NCBI GenBank assembly: GCA_024803745.1
Contig: JANJXV010000152.1
Span: forward strand, 1,291,501 to 1,355,500
Direction of reading: 5' to 3'
Length of the DNA: 64,000 bases
Source of the DNA: Megascapheus bottae
Taxonomy: Eukaryota > Chordata > Mammalia > Rodentia > Geomyidae
This document shows, piece by piece, positions 11,279 to 20,297 of the stretch. Position numbers and translations under genes: made by a program. Every line of letters begins with the position of its first letter. Within the stretch, counting starts at the first letter, position 1. Under the pieces are notes generated by a model. It worked only from the letters and a program-made list of their open reading frames with translations, made no database searches and was not told the DNA's origin.

Positions 11279-13155
11279 TTTTCTTTAATTTCTTGTTCTG
11301 CCCATTTGAAAATGGGAGCAAGATTAATACTAAACACGATTATAGTTTTTCAGATATAACCAACCTAGATCCCTGTAGCTGGCAGACTCTAGATGTTCAC
11401 AAGTTATGATTGGTGTTATCACTCTTTCTTTTGTGCAGTTACCGACCAGTGTAATAATCCACTGATAAGCGATTTATACCCAAAACAATAAGCCTCTCAA
11501 TCCAATCTCTATTGTCTTTAAGTCCCTCTGAGCCTAGAGAATAATTAACCACCTAGATATACAGTGTTGCTCAACAGCCATCAAGTGTAGATCTATGCAG
11601 TATAAGGGTTGAAAGACGAGCAGAGGTCTAGAGATAGAAAAATAGAATGAGAGAGGTCAGGGGGTAAGTAGGTAGCGTATTAGAGTACGAAGTTTGGAAA
11701 GTATTTGAATAAAACTTATGTGTTGCTGCACGACTAGCTTTTAGCCCAACCAGTGGCCTCACAGTGGACCACGGGATTGCTCTGTGAGCTTCCATCTGAG
11801 CGCGGTTGGTGGACGTTTTCCTGCCCTGTTTCCAGGGGCGGCCCCAAGCCAAGAGTCTGGGGATTGAGAGTTTCAGGGGCTCTCAGCAGGACCAGCAGGA
11901 GACCCTCTGTTCCCAGGGTGGGGCCCAGCTGGGGAAGTGGGCTCCAAGGGTGGAGCCGTGCCTTTTTGTTTCTCAGAAGGGGAGCTTGGCTGCTGGTTGG
12001 CCCTTCAGATCCCTGCTGTGTTTCCACTGCTTTGTCAGAGTCTGACTGTGCGGGGCCCCTCGGTGGTGTCTTGCTCAGGATTCCCAGCTGGAGGATGCCC
12101 CGCTCAGGAGTTGAGGGGGGGTAGATGCTGGCTCCTATTTTCCCGCACCCCCTACCCACTGTTGTAAGGCAGGGTCCCAATGCCCTCATCTCTCCAGATC
12201 CAGTGGCCTGGGAGAGGAGCCTGGTGGGCGGGTGGGAGCTGGGACAGCTCCGCCTCCCCTGGTGGGGTGCTGAGTCTTAGGGTCTGCCCACTTGTCAGTC
12301 TCCAGTCAGAGGGCTGGGGGTTGAGCCCGTTGGGCAGGTGGGATTTGGGACAGCCCCGCCTCCCTTGGTGGGGTGCTGGGTCTTAGGTAGCCCACCTGTC
12401 AATCTCCAGTCAATGGCCTGAGCGAGGGGGCTGTTGAGGGAAGGGACAGGATTCTAAATTCCTTGCCCCCCTGCTCCTGCCAGTCTTTCTCGGGCGGGGT
12501 GTTGGGGTCTGAGTTAAGTTCTGTTGCTTGGCACCCACTCTGCTTTCCCGATGTGTTTGGGGATGCGCTGTATTACTCACGCCTCTGCTTCCGTCTGCGG
12601 TTGCTCCAGGGTGGTGGGGAGTCTTTCACTCCCCTCGGGTCTCTGCCGCCGCCTGTCTTCTGCGTCTGGGTTCCGCTGCTTGCTGTTCTGGTTCCGCGTC
12701 TGGGTTCCGCTGCTTCCGCCGTTCCCTGGCCCAGTTCTGTGCTGGTTTCTGCAGCCTTTGGGCTCCCAGCCTGGCGCCCTCCACTGCCACAGCTTTTCAT
12801 GGATTAGAGGTGGCGCCCGCTGCTGCTTTCCCAGCGTGGAGCCGGCACCCGCTCAAGCCGCTTTTCAGGGCTTGGTCCTGTGCCAGCTGCCGCTTTTCGA
12901 GGCCTTCCGTGGCTTTCCTGGCTTGGATCCGGTGGTGAGAGGTGGGGTAGGGGTCTTCGCATTCCGAATTCTTTGAGAAAGTTGGATGTGAGCTTTATCT
13001 GGATTTCTTTTCCGGGTTGAGTCCTTCTCCGTTGCTTTTTGAGTTTGTTGTTGTGGATTTCTTTAGGTAGTTGGCTCGTGGGACTCCCTGGTTCTCTCTT
13101 TTTGTTAGAGAGAGCTAGGCTGCGTCCCTCCTGTCTCAGCGCCATCTTCCTTCTC
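11279..13155 (-). promoter_or_regulatory. L1-A1 5' UTR, CpG-rich internal promoter
   Basis: A 1.9-kb non-coding leader that should hold the internal RNA polymerase II promoter. The outer part (12500-13000) is GC-rich with many surviving CpGs, which fits a young copy. It ends at GGCGCTGAGACAGG-like sequence and CCATCTT (plus strand), the L1 transcription start region. From about 11738 outward it matches the 5' UTRs of B1 (21525-22372) and B2 (to 50598). It contains a tandem duplication of about 108 bp near 12240-12455. Open frames on both strands here look incidental. Confidence 0.8.
12240..12455. repeat. tandem duplication of about 108 bp within the L1-A1 5' UTR
   Basis: A unit beginning GGGACAGCTCCGCCTCCCCT (about 12240) repeats about 108 bp later as GGGACAGCCCCGCCTCCCTT (about 12348). 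Both continue through GGTGGGGTGCTG and CTGTCAATCTCCAGTCA-like sequence. The homologous B1 leader (about 22045) has one copy only. Repeated promoter monomers are known in mouse L1s; this looks like a two-unit version. Confidence 0.75.
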
Positions 13156-13171
13156 AGCCTGTGTATTTTCG
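13156..13171. repeat. target-site duplication of L1-A1, 5' side
   Basis: Identical 16-bp partner of 6018-6033. Confidence 0.95.
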
Positions 13172-13798
13172 CAGTCATCAAAGACTTGTGACTAGCTTTG
13201 GTGAACAGCAGATTCAGGGTGAGAAAGGTATCTCTGGATGAGTATACCCTTAGAAAAACTCCAGAATTCCCTATAGGTGGGTAACTTTCTTCACCATGAA
13301 CACATTGGCCCAGATCTCAATTTTTGTACCTATTTAGAACTACCTGAGTTTTTTTAAATTCTATTTTTATTAAAGAATTTATTAACATTGATTTTACATC
13401 TTATTTCAAATGACATATTTAACACACTATTACTAAAGAAGGGACTCTATATAAAATCACTAGCACTTAGATTTTAGAACATAATCAAAATTAGGCTGAG
13501 GGTTTTATGTCATAGATACATATTAATCTATGTAATAAAACATGTCAATAGAGTCATAAGTTTTTATATCTATGTAGTTGTGTTTATATTTCCAGTACCA
13601 TGTCTATAGCCTTGTGTATGCAACTATTGGGTCCTCACTCTTCTACTGTTTGGATCTAATAGCCACCTATTAAATAAACCATGTGCCTTTTGTTCTTTTG
13701 GTCTTGACTTGTCTCACTCAACTTGATCCTCTCTAGATTCATCTACTTCCCTGCAAATACCATTATTTTATCTTGTCTGCTGTCTATGTAGAATTCCA

Positions 13799-13800
<2 letters not shown>

Positions 13801-13857
<57 letters not shown>
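13801..13857. repeat. (ATCT)n microsatellite inside L1-B1
   Basis: About fourteen near-perfect TATC repeats directly follow TAGAATTCCA. At the same place in copy B2 (45189) a (TG)n tract occurs instead, so this L1 site has seeded two unrelated microsatellites. Confidence 0.95.
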
Positions 13858-16800
13858 AACATTTTCTGTATCCATTAATCTGCAGTAGGGCATTTGGATT
13901 GTTTCCATCGCCGGGCTGTTGTGAATAGTGCGAGATAAACATAGCTGAGAAGGTGTCATTATCATATCTTCGGTTATGGCGTTCAGAATAGATGCACAGA
14001 AGTTTTGTGGCGGGATCTTAGGGAAGGTCTTTTTACAGTTCTTTAAGAAACCTCCACACTGCTTCCCAGAGTCGTGGAACTAGTTGGCAATCCCACCAGC
14101 AGTATCGTAAGTTTCCTTTTTCTCCATAACCCTGCCAGCATCTCTCATTGTCTGAGTTCAAATTCTAGGCCATTCTTGTTGGGGTGAGGTGGTTTTCTTA
14201 AGGTTGTTTTTAATTGCAGTTCGTTTATGAACATGGATGATGAACATTTTCTCATATGCTTTTCTGGCATTTTAAACTCCTCTTTTGATAAGTCTCTCTT
14301 AATTCCCTTGCCCATTTATTGAATGGTGTTGGGTTTGGGGACGGATTAGTTTCTTGAGTTTCCTGTAGAAAGTGTCTATTAAGCATTTGTCCCTCCTACT
14401 TTATCATGTAGCAGTTTCACAGTTTCTGGTCTGACGTTGAGGTCTTTGATCCACTTTGAGTTAATGCTTGTGCATGGCAAAAGGCTAGGATCAATTTTTT
14501 GTTTCCTGCATGTGGCTGTCCAGTTTTGCCAACACCAATAATTGAATAGATTGTGTTTGTTCCACTGTGTATCTTTGGCACCTTTGTCAAATACAAGTTG
14601 ACTACAGGTATGTGGTTCTATTTGTAGAGCTTCTATTCTTTTCCATTGATCTTGTGGTCTATTTTTGTTCCAATACCATTCTGTTTTTGTTAATATGGCT
14701 CTCTAGTAGGGTTTGAAGTCTGGTATTATAATACCACCTGCATTGCTCTTTTTGCCTAGAATTGTTTTGGCTATTCCATATGAATATTTGTGTTGTATAT
14801 TCTATTTGTGTAAAGATTGTTTTAGGAATTTTGATAGGGATTGCATTTAAGTTGGATATCAATTTTGGCAGTATAGCCTTTCTCACTATATTAGTTCTCC
14901 CTAAACATGATTATGGGATGTCTTTAAATTGCCTAGTGTCCACTTTAATTTTTTTTAGGAATTAGCTTAACGAAAGATGTAAAGGAATTATTTAATGAAT
15001 AATATAAAAGACTAAGAATTTTATTCTTTTGGGGGCTATTGCAAGTGTGATCATTTTTTTGATTTGGCCTTCTGTTTGTGTATTGTTGCTGTACAAGAAG
15101 GCTACTGACTTTTGAAGGTTAATTTTGTCTCTTGCCATTTTCCTAAAATGTTTTATTAATTCTAGAAGTTTGGGAGTGAAGCTTATTTGGTCACTCAACT
15201 AGAGTATCAAGTCAGCTGTGAATAGCGATAGTTTAAATTCATCTTTCCCTATGTGGATCCCCTTTATGTCATACTTGATTGTAGTATATTGTTGCTTTTT
15301 TAAAATTTGTTTCTGGGTTCTTTTGGGTAACATTTTATCGAGGAGTTTTGTGTCTGTGTTCATTAGACAAATAGGTCTGCAGTTTTCTATTTTTGTTGGG
15401 TCTTTCCAAGGTTTGGAGTTGAGTGCTTTATAAAATGAGTTTGGTATAGCTCCTTCTGCTTCTATTTCTAGGAAAGTTTCCAAGAGAATAGGTATTACTT
15501 CATCTTTGAAGTAATTACTTCATCTTCCACAGTGAAACCATCTGGACTTGGGCTTTTTTTGGTTGTGATTTCCCTGATTGCTTCTGCAATTTCATTGTAT
15601 GAAATTGGTTTGTTCAATTTGTTTCACTCGTCATTTTTCAGTGCAGGTAGACTAAATTTATTTAAGAAGTCATCCATTTCTATTAGAATTTCTTGTTTCT
15701 TTGAAGATAGGTTCTGGTAGTACTTATTCACAATGAATGAATTTCTTGGATACCTTGATTCTTCCCGTGGAGTCTCTAATCTTGTTTTTTTGAGTCTCTC
15801 CATTCCTTTTTTAATTAATCTTCCCAGGGATCTGTCAATTTTGTTGACTGTTTCAAAGAACCAACTTTTTGATTTATTAATTTTATGTATAGTAGATCTT
15901 ATTTCTGATTTTATTTCTTTTATTTCTGTCCTTGTAGTTGTTTTAGAATTAACTTTTTCTTACTCCTCTAGGTGCTTCAATTTCTTTTTATGTTATTTAC
16001 ATACTCTTCTACTGTCTCTTTAATATGTGCTACTAGTGCGATAAATTTGCCCCTTAGAACTGCCTTTTCTGTGTCCCATAATTTCCTTTGTGATGTCTCG
16101 TGAATGTCATTACATTAAAGAAAGATTTGAATTTCTTCTTTGATGGAATCTGTAATGCAGAAGTGTGTTGTTCCGCTTCCTAGTGTTTGAATGTTTTTTG
16201 ACTTTTACTGCATTGTTCAGAATAAGTCTGACTCCACTGTGATCAAATAGAATGCATGGGATTATATCAATCCTCTTGTATCTGCTTAAGTTTTCCACAT
16301 GAACTATTATATGATCTGATTTGGAGTGTGTTCCATGTACTGCTGAAAAAAATGTATAAAGTTTCACCATTGGATGGATAACTCTGTATATATCTGTTAA
16401 GCCCATCTGGTTATGGTGTCATTTACGACGATCGTTTCTTTGCTTAATTTTTGTTGAGTTGACCTGTCATTTGTTGAGAGTGGCGTATTGAGGTCTCCCA
16501 CTATGATTGTGTTTGAGTCTACCTTGTTCTGTAATTATAAGAGTTTGTTTGAGGAATTTGGGTGCTCCTGTGTTGGGTTAGTAAATGTTTACAACTGTAA
16601 TATTGTGTGTATGGATTGTACCCTTTACTAATGTGTAGTGGCCATCTTTATCTTTATGTACTGATTTTACTGATAATTTAATTTAGTTGGTGAGTATGAT
16701 TGCTACTCCTGCTTTTTTGCCCAGTGCGTTGCAGTGGAAAATTATTTTCCATCCCTTCACCTGGAGTTTTTTTTCTGTCTTTGGCAGTGAGGTGGGTGTT

Positions 16801-17070
16801 TTGGAGGCAACGTATGGATGGGTCTTGTTTTTTTAGTCCAGTCTGCCTCTCTGTGTCTTTTGATTGAATTGTTCAGCCGGTTCACGTTTAGGGAAATTAT
16901 GGAGAAGTGGTCAGTGTCCTTTGTCATTTATTTTTAATTCTGAGTTTCTTTCTCTCTCTTTTTTTCCCTTTTTTGTTTAATGATCTATACTTGATGGGGG
17001 TTCTTGCTGTTCTGCAATTTGTTCTGGATTATTTAATATATTTTGTAATGCTGGTTTAATGTGCATGTAT

Positions 17071-17646
17071 TCACATAGCTTCTCTTGAGAATGAAATCTT
17101 CTTGTTTCTCCCTCGAATGTAAATGCTAGTTTTGCTGGTTATATCCGTCTGAGTTGTCAGTTGTTGGACTTCAGGACATGAATGATGTTTTTCCAAGCTT
17201 TTCTTGCATTTAGGTTTTGCCTGGAGAGGTCTGCAGTTATTCCATTTTTTCCCATTGTAGTGTAGCTCTTTCTTTGTTTTTACAGCATTTAAGATCAGCT
17301 TCTTGGTATTTGGGTCTAGTGTTTTTAGTATGAAGTGTCTAGATGAGTACCTTCCAGTATCTTGCCTACGTGGAGGTCTGAAACTTTCAGTAATGTGAGT
17401 ACTTCCCCTTACGGTTGGGAAGTTCTCTGCTATGATTTTGGTGAATAGTGGTTGCATTCCTTTATCAAGGAACACCACCCCTTTATCGATTACTATTATA
17501 CAAAGATTAGATTTCTTGGCTGCTTCTGCCAGATCCTGGAGTTCTCTTTGGTGAATTCTGACTGATATCTCCAGACGGTTGATTCTCTGTTCCACCACTT
17601 GTGTTTTGTAATTTGTTCCTGATGTCCTATTCTCCATCTCAGTCAA
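17071..17646 (-). pseudogene. L1-B1 ORF1 C-terminal half
   Basis: A 191-codon frame with the end of the coiled coil (EQRINRLEISVRIHQRELQ), the RRM-like domain and the start of the C-terminal RNA-binding domain (KKLILNAVKTKKELHYNGKK). The N-terminal coiled coil lies upstream across 17650-17835 and continues beyond the ERVK from 19953. Later text of the frame drifts off the family pattern, so a frameshift is likely near 17220. Lineage-B ORF1 is markedly different from the lineage-A ORF1 at 10.2-11.3 kb. Confidence 0.8.
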
Positions 17647-17829
17647 TCTGTTGCTTAATCTAATTTTGTTTGAATTGTGGACACTAAGCTGATCATGTCT
17701 GCTGAGAGTGTATTAATCTTTTCTTCCATTTTTCTTTTGAATTCAAAGAGCTTCTTGGTAATTTCCTGCTTATTTTCCGAGAATTGTTGTTGAAATTCTG
17801 CTTTAATCTCTTTAGTCATGTCCACAATC

Positions 17830-17835
17830 ATCTCC
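17830..17835. repeat. 6-bp target duplication of the ERVK, left
   Basis: ATCTCC precedes the left LTR and is repeated at 19953-19958 after the right LTR. Paralogous L1s without the ERV (21227-21240 and 49840-49855) read through with a single ATCTCC followed by TTGAATAGA. Six bases is the usual duplication length for ERVK-class integrases. Confidence 0.93.
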
Positions 17836-18158
17836 TGTCGGGGTCCTTCATCCCTGGTCCCTCTTGACTACTAGGAGGGATGGGGAACAACATGCCCTGA
17901 CCAGGACGAGCCACGAGAGGAAATGGCCCACTGAACTCCCGCACTCAACCTTCCTTCCCCGGAGCACAATCAGAGATGCCACACAGCTCATCAAGGCATG
18001 AAAATGTCTCTCTTTATTCCCCTAATCCGTCCTCCTTATATTTGGTTGCTGTAGCCTATCAGCACAACAGATAGGCAGGACAAAGAGGTCCATGTGTTTA
18101 CCCCTGCTACAAGTCTCAGCAGAAAGTTATTAGACATGGTGTTAGTCGGTCCCCAACA
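17836..18158 (-). mobile_element. 3' LTR of a non-autonomous ERVK (minus orientation)
   Basis: A 323-bp LTR; on the plus strand it begins TGTCGGGG and ends CCCCAACA, so in sense it runs TGTTGGGG...CCCCGACA. In sense it has a TATA-like AATATAAGG (about 18035-18042) and a polyadenylation signal AATAAA (18013-18018). A polypurine tract adjoins it at 18159-18172. It differs from its partner at roughly 15-20 percent of sites by eye, so the insertion is old or the pair has been scrambled. Confidence 0.92.
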
Positions 18159-18172
18159 TCTCCCCCCTCTTT
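18159..18172 (-). other. polypurine tract of the ERVK
   Basis: In sense AAAGAGGGGGGAGA lies immediately upstream of the 3' LTR, the expected place for the plus-strand primer. Confidence 0.88.
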
Positions 18173-18900
18173 ATTTTAGAGAAAAGAAAAAAACCTATGG
18201 TATGTGGGTCTACCAACATCTCAGATCGACTGTGCCTGTCTTAGGTGTATTCAAGCTCATTAGTTTTCTTACTGTCATTGGATCACCAAGTCTTACTTGG
18301 CTTCTGTCTTTAGGTTGATAGGCTAACATCTGGGACTTGACAGTCTTTGACATGTTGAATTTGTATTATTTTCCTTGGGAGTTTTCCAATTCCCCCGTTT
18401 TGTTTTAAACTACTGTCTCTAATTTATCCTGTCTCACTTTCCAAAAATGACTCTGGGCCCTTCATTTTAAGGGGGTTGATGGGCGCGGATCCGTCTTCTA
18501 TAACTTCTTCAAACTGACTCAGGGGCTTTGTCTCTACATTTAGTTAGGGACCCAAAAAACTTCAGCCTGTTTTCAACTATGGGCAGTGGCTCCCTATTTT
18601 GCATTTCTGCACCCGAGCACCAATTAATTCTTCCTCTTTCTCAAGTATTTTTCCAAGCGTCTCTGTGCTCTGTTCTTTCACATAACATGCTGACAATTTT
18701 AACCTTAAACATGTTCACTCACACCAATTCACACACATTTATACTTAAAGATCTTAAAGCACGCTAAATTAATATTGGCCGTTCATTTTTCCACATAAGC
18801 CTCAACTGTGGCTTCTTTTAGTGCAGTACCATTAGCTTTAAGTAAAACTCTTTTATAACTCTAAAAATCCAGTTCTTAGAAGCTTCTGGACCCATCATTT

Positions 18901-18978
18901 CGGTTCTTTTTTTGAAACCCTTATTCCGGTTCTTTTCCCAAACCCCTTATGCCGGTCCTTTTTCTGAACCCCTTATTG
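18901..18978. repeat. 3 x 26-bp tandem repeat in the ERVK
   Basis: Three imperfect 26-bp units start at 18901, 18927 and 18953. Each opens CGGTTCTTTT or CGGTCCTTTT and closes ACCCTTATTC, CCCCTTATGC or CCCCTTATTG. Confidence 0.85.
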
Positions 18979-19300
18979 TCTCGCCCTTATACCGCTCTGT
19001 CCAAAGACTCCCTGTTCCTCAGTGACTCCCTACTGTGCCAAAGTGACTTGCGCTTCAGAGGCAGTCTGGGAATGATCTGGTAAAATCTTTTATGGTTAAA
19101 ACACCTGGCTACTTCTGCTGTGTTTGACATAACTGCAGCTTCTTTGTCTTTTTCCTACTTAGCTTTGGGAGGAGTTTATGGTTTTTCTTTTCTTCAATTT
19201 TCTACATGTGGGTTGCTTTCTTTATGGGTTTTTCTTTTTCTTTTGCCTTTTTTATGGGTTTTTCTTTCTCTTTCTCTTTTGCTTTCTTTAGTTTGTATTT

Positions 19301-19618
19301 TCATTTCGAGTTTCTCTGGATTTTCAGTCTTTGAGGAGTTTTCCTCAGTTCTTTGACTTTTGCAGGTAATTGCTTCCCTTTCTCCTGTTTGCCACCTTTT
19401 TTCCTTTTCTCTTTCTCTTTGTCTCTCTCTTTCTCCTTGTCTTCCTCCCTGTCATTTTCTTTTTCCCTGTGAGCACTTTCAGAATGTATTTTCCCTTCAG
19501 GTTTCCCTGGCATTTCAGTCCCTCCTTTTTTCCTTGTACATTTCAGGTTTCTCTGATTGTTCAATATTTCCTCCAACGGCTCAACTCGCCGTTTTGCCCC
19601 TTTTGTGCCCCATTTCAT
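19301..19618 (-). CDS. Lys/Glu/Arg-rich ORF of the ERVK (unknown function)
   Basis: A 105-codon frame starts at the ATG at 19618, directly abutting the primer-binding site with no leader between. From about residue 45 it is almost entirely charged (REKENDREEDKEKERDKEKE), so it is predicted to be helical or disordered. I recognise no gag domain (no major homology region, no CCHC knuckle). It may be a relic of a gag N-terminus, a low-complexity frame forced by the purine-rich strand, or a genuine small protein. Purine-rich sequence continues past its stop. Confidence 0.4.
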   Translation of the reverse strand: MKWGTKGAKRRVEPLEEILNNQRNLKCTRKKGGTEMPGKPEGKIHSESAHREKENDREEDKEKERDKEKEKRKKGGKQEKGKQLPAKVKELRKTPQRLKIQRNSK

Positions 19619-19636
19619 GCTCCACGTTGGGTGCCA
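19619..19636 (-). other. tRNA-Lys-type primer-binding site
   Basis: In sense TGGCACCCAACGTGGAGC begins three bases after the 5' LTR. It resembles the sites matching the 3' end of tRNA-Lys (CUU type) used by betaretrovirus-like elements, with one or two changes. This fixes orientation and class. Confidence 0.88.
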
Positions 19637-19639
19637 GTA

Positions 19640-19952
19640 TGTCAGGGTCCTTCATCCCCGGTCCCTCTTAACTGCAGAAGGGATAGGGAAAAACACTCCC
19701 CTACTAGGCCAAGCCATGAGAGGATAAGGCCCACTGTTCTCTCATAATCAGCCTTCTTAACCTGAGGCACGAACAGAGACACCATACAGCTTCGTCAAGG
19801 CAAGAAAATCTATTCCCCAAATACCTCCTCCTTATATTGGGTGCCATAGCCTACCAGCACAATAGGTGGGCAGGACAAAGAGGTCCACGTGTTTACTTCT
19901 ACTACAGGTCTCAGCAGAAAGTTAAGAGACATGGTGTTACTTGGACCCAACA
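19640..19952 (-). mobile_element. 5' LTR of the non-autonomous ERVK
   Basis: A 313-bp partner of the LTR at 17836; on the plus strand TGTCAGGG...ACCCAACA. In sense the TATA-like ATATAAGG is kept (about 19831-19837). The AATAAA seen in the other LTR has been lost through a short gap (about 19810-19817). Confidence 0.92.
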
Positions 19953-19958
19953 ATCTCC
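19953..19958. repeat. 6-bp target duplication of the ERVK, right
   Basis: ATCTCC, the partner of 17830-17835; L1 sequence resumes here. Confidence 0.93.
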
Positions 19959-20297
19959 TTGAATAGAGTCATATTTCATGTGTCTTCAGGTGTTGTTTCT
20001 TTGGATGGTGACATCTCTCTTGTCCCTTCATTGTGTTTCCTTTAGGGCTTTGTATGGGACTTTGATTATTTATATATGTTGTAATTTGTCGTCGAGCTTT
20101 CTGTGCCATTGAAAACTGTTGTTGTAGGTTTGCTCTGTGGTCGGTAAATGGTGGTATTACTTGGTTTGGAACTGGTGGTTCTGGGAATCAGAGTCACAGT
20201 CAGAGTTTGCAGATTTTACAGGTGTTCAGCCCATTTCCAGAGGTTCTGTGCCGCTGCACACCTAGTTCTGAGCCCAACCAGGGGCCTCACAGAGGGC
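19953..20297 (-). mobile_element. L1-B1 continued: ORF1 start and inner 5' UTR
   Basis: L1 sequence resumes in register after the ERVK, running from the ORF1 N-terminus into the 5' UTR as far as AGCCCAACCAGGGGCCTCACAG. It then breaks off and jumps back to the ORF1/ORF2 boundary at about 20298. Confidence 0.8.

Larger units (their letters stand above)
6034..13155 (-). mobile_element. full-length LINE-1 (L1-A1)
   Basis: A complete 7.12-kb L1 on the minus strand. In element order it has a 5' UTR (13155-11279), ORF1 (from 11278), a short spacer, ORF2 (10083-6281), a 3' UTR and a poly-A tail (poly-T on this strand). The perfect target duplication and intact 5' end indicate a fairly recent insertion. 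Both ORFs nevertheless carry stops and frameshifts, so it cannot move by itself. Compared with copy A2 at 26.4 kb, its 3' UTR lacks about 180 bp including the C-rich (G-rich in sense) tract, which in A2 spans roughly 26470-26645. Its tail is double (see findings), and its 5' UTR resembles that of lineage B rather than that of A6. Confidence 0.95.
13352..17835 (-). mobile_element. LINE-1 lineage B, 3' part (L1-B1)
   Basis: Minus-strand L1 of a different lineage from A1: its 3' UTR (13352 to about 13900) matches the 44755 region of B2 and not A1. ORF2 runs from about 16927 downward and is broken into many short frames. Recognisable pieces are the endonuclease end (16406-16110), the reverse transcriptase with the catalytic box decayed to FTADLIL (about 15210), and the C-terminal region (14886-14659). 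ORF1 is entered above about 17000. The element is interrupted at 17836 by an ERVK and resumes at 19953. It is clearly older than A1. Confidence 0.88.
18159..19639 (-). mobile_element. internal region of the non-autonomous ERVK
   Basis: Only 1,481 bp lie between the LTRs, against roughly 6-8 kb for a coding provirus. I find no protease, reverse transcriptase, integrase or envelope motif in any frame. It carries a Lys-type primer-binding site, one basic/acidic open frame, a purine-rich sense strand near 19140-19470, a 3 x 26-bp repeat and a polypurine tract. It must have been moved by proteins from another ERVK. This is the layout of rodent non-autonomous ERVK families, but I cannot name the family. 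Confidence 0.85.

Noticed and set aside
11734..12189. 151-codon minus-strand frame in the L1-A1 leader as an ORF0-like gene
   Set aside because: It is in a GC-rich region where frames are long by chance, several frames are open on both strands, and the B1 leader does not keep it.
12463..12976. Long plus-strand frames of 114-150 codons at 12.46-12.98 kb
   Set aside because: They are antisense to the L1 5' UTR, GC-driven and mutually overlapping; no domain.
13801..13857. CRISPR-like regular repeats
   Set aside because: A simple tetranucleotide microsatellite in vertebrate DNA; no spacers and no cas genes anywhere.
19360..19747. Plus-strand frames of 103-125 codons, rich in F, S, L and P
   Set aside because: Shadows of the purine-rich strand of the ERVK internal region; they run on into the LTR.
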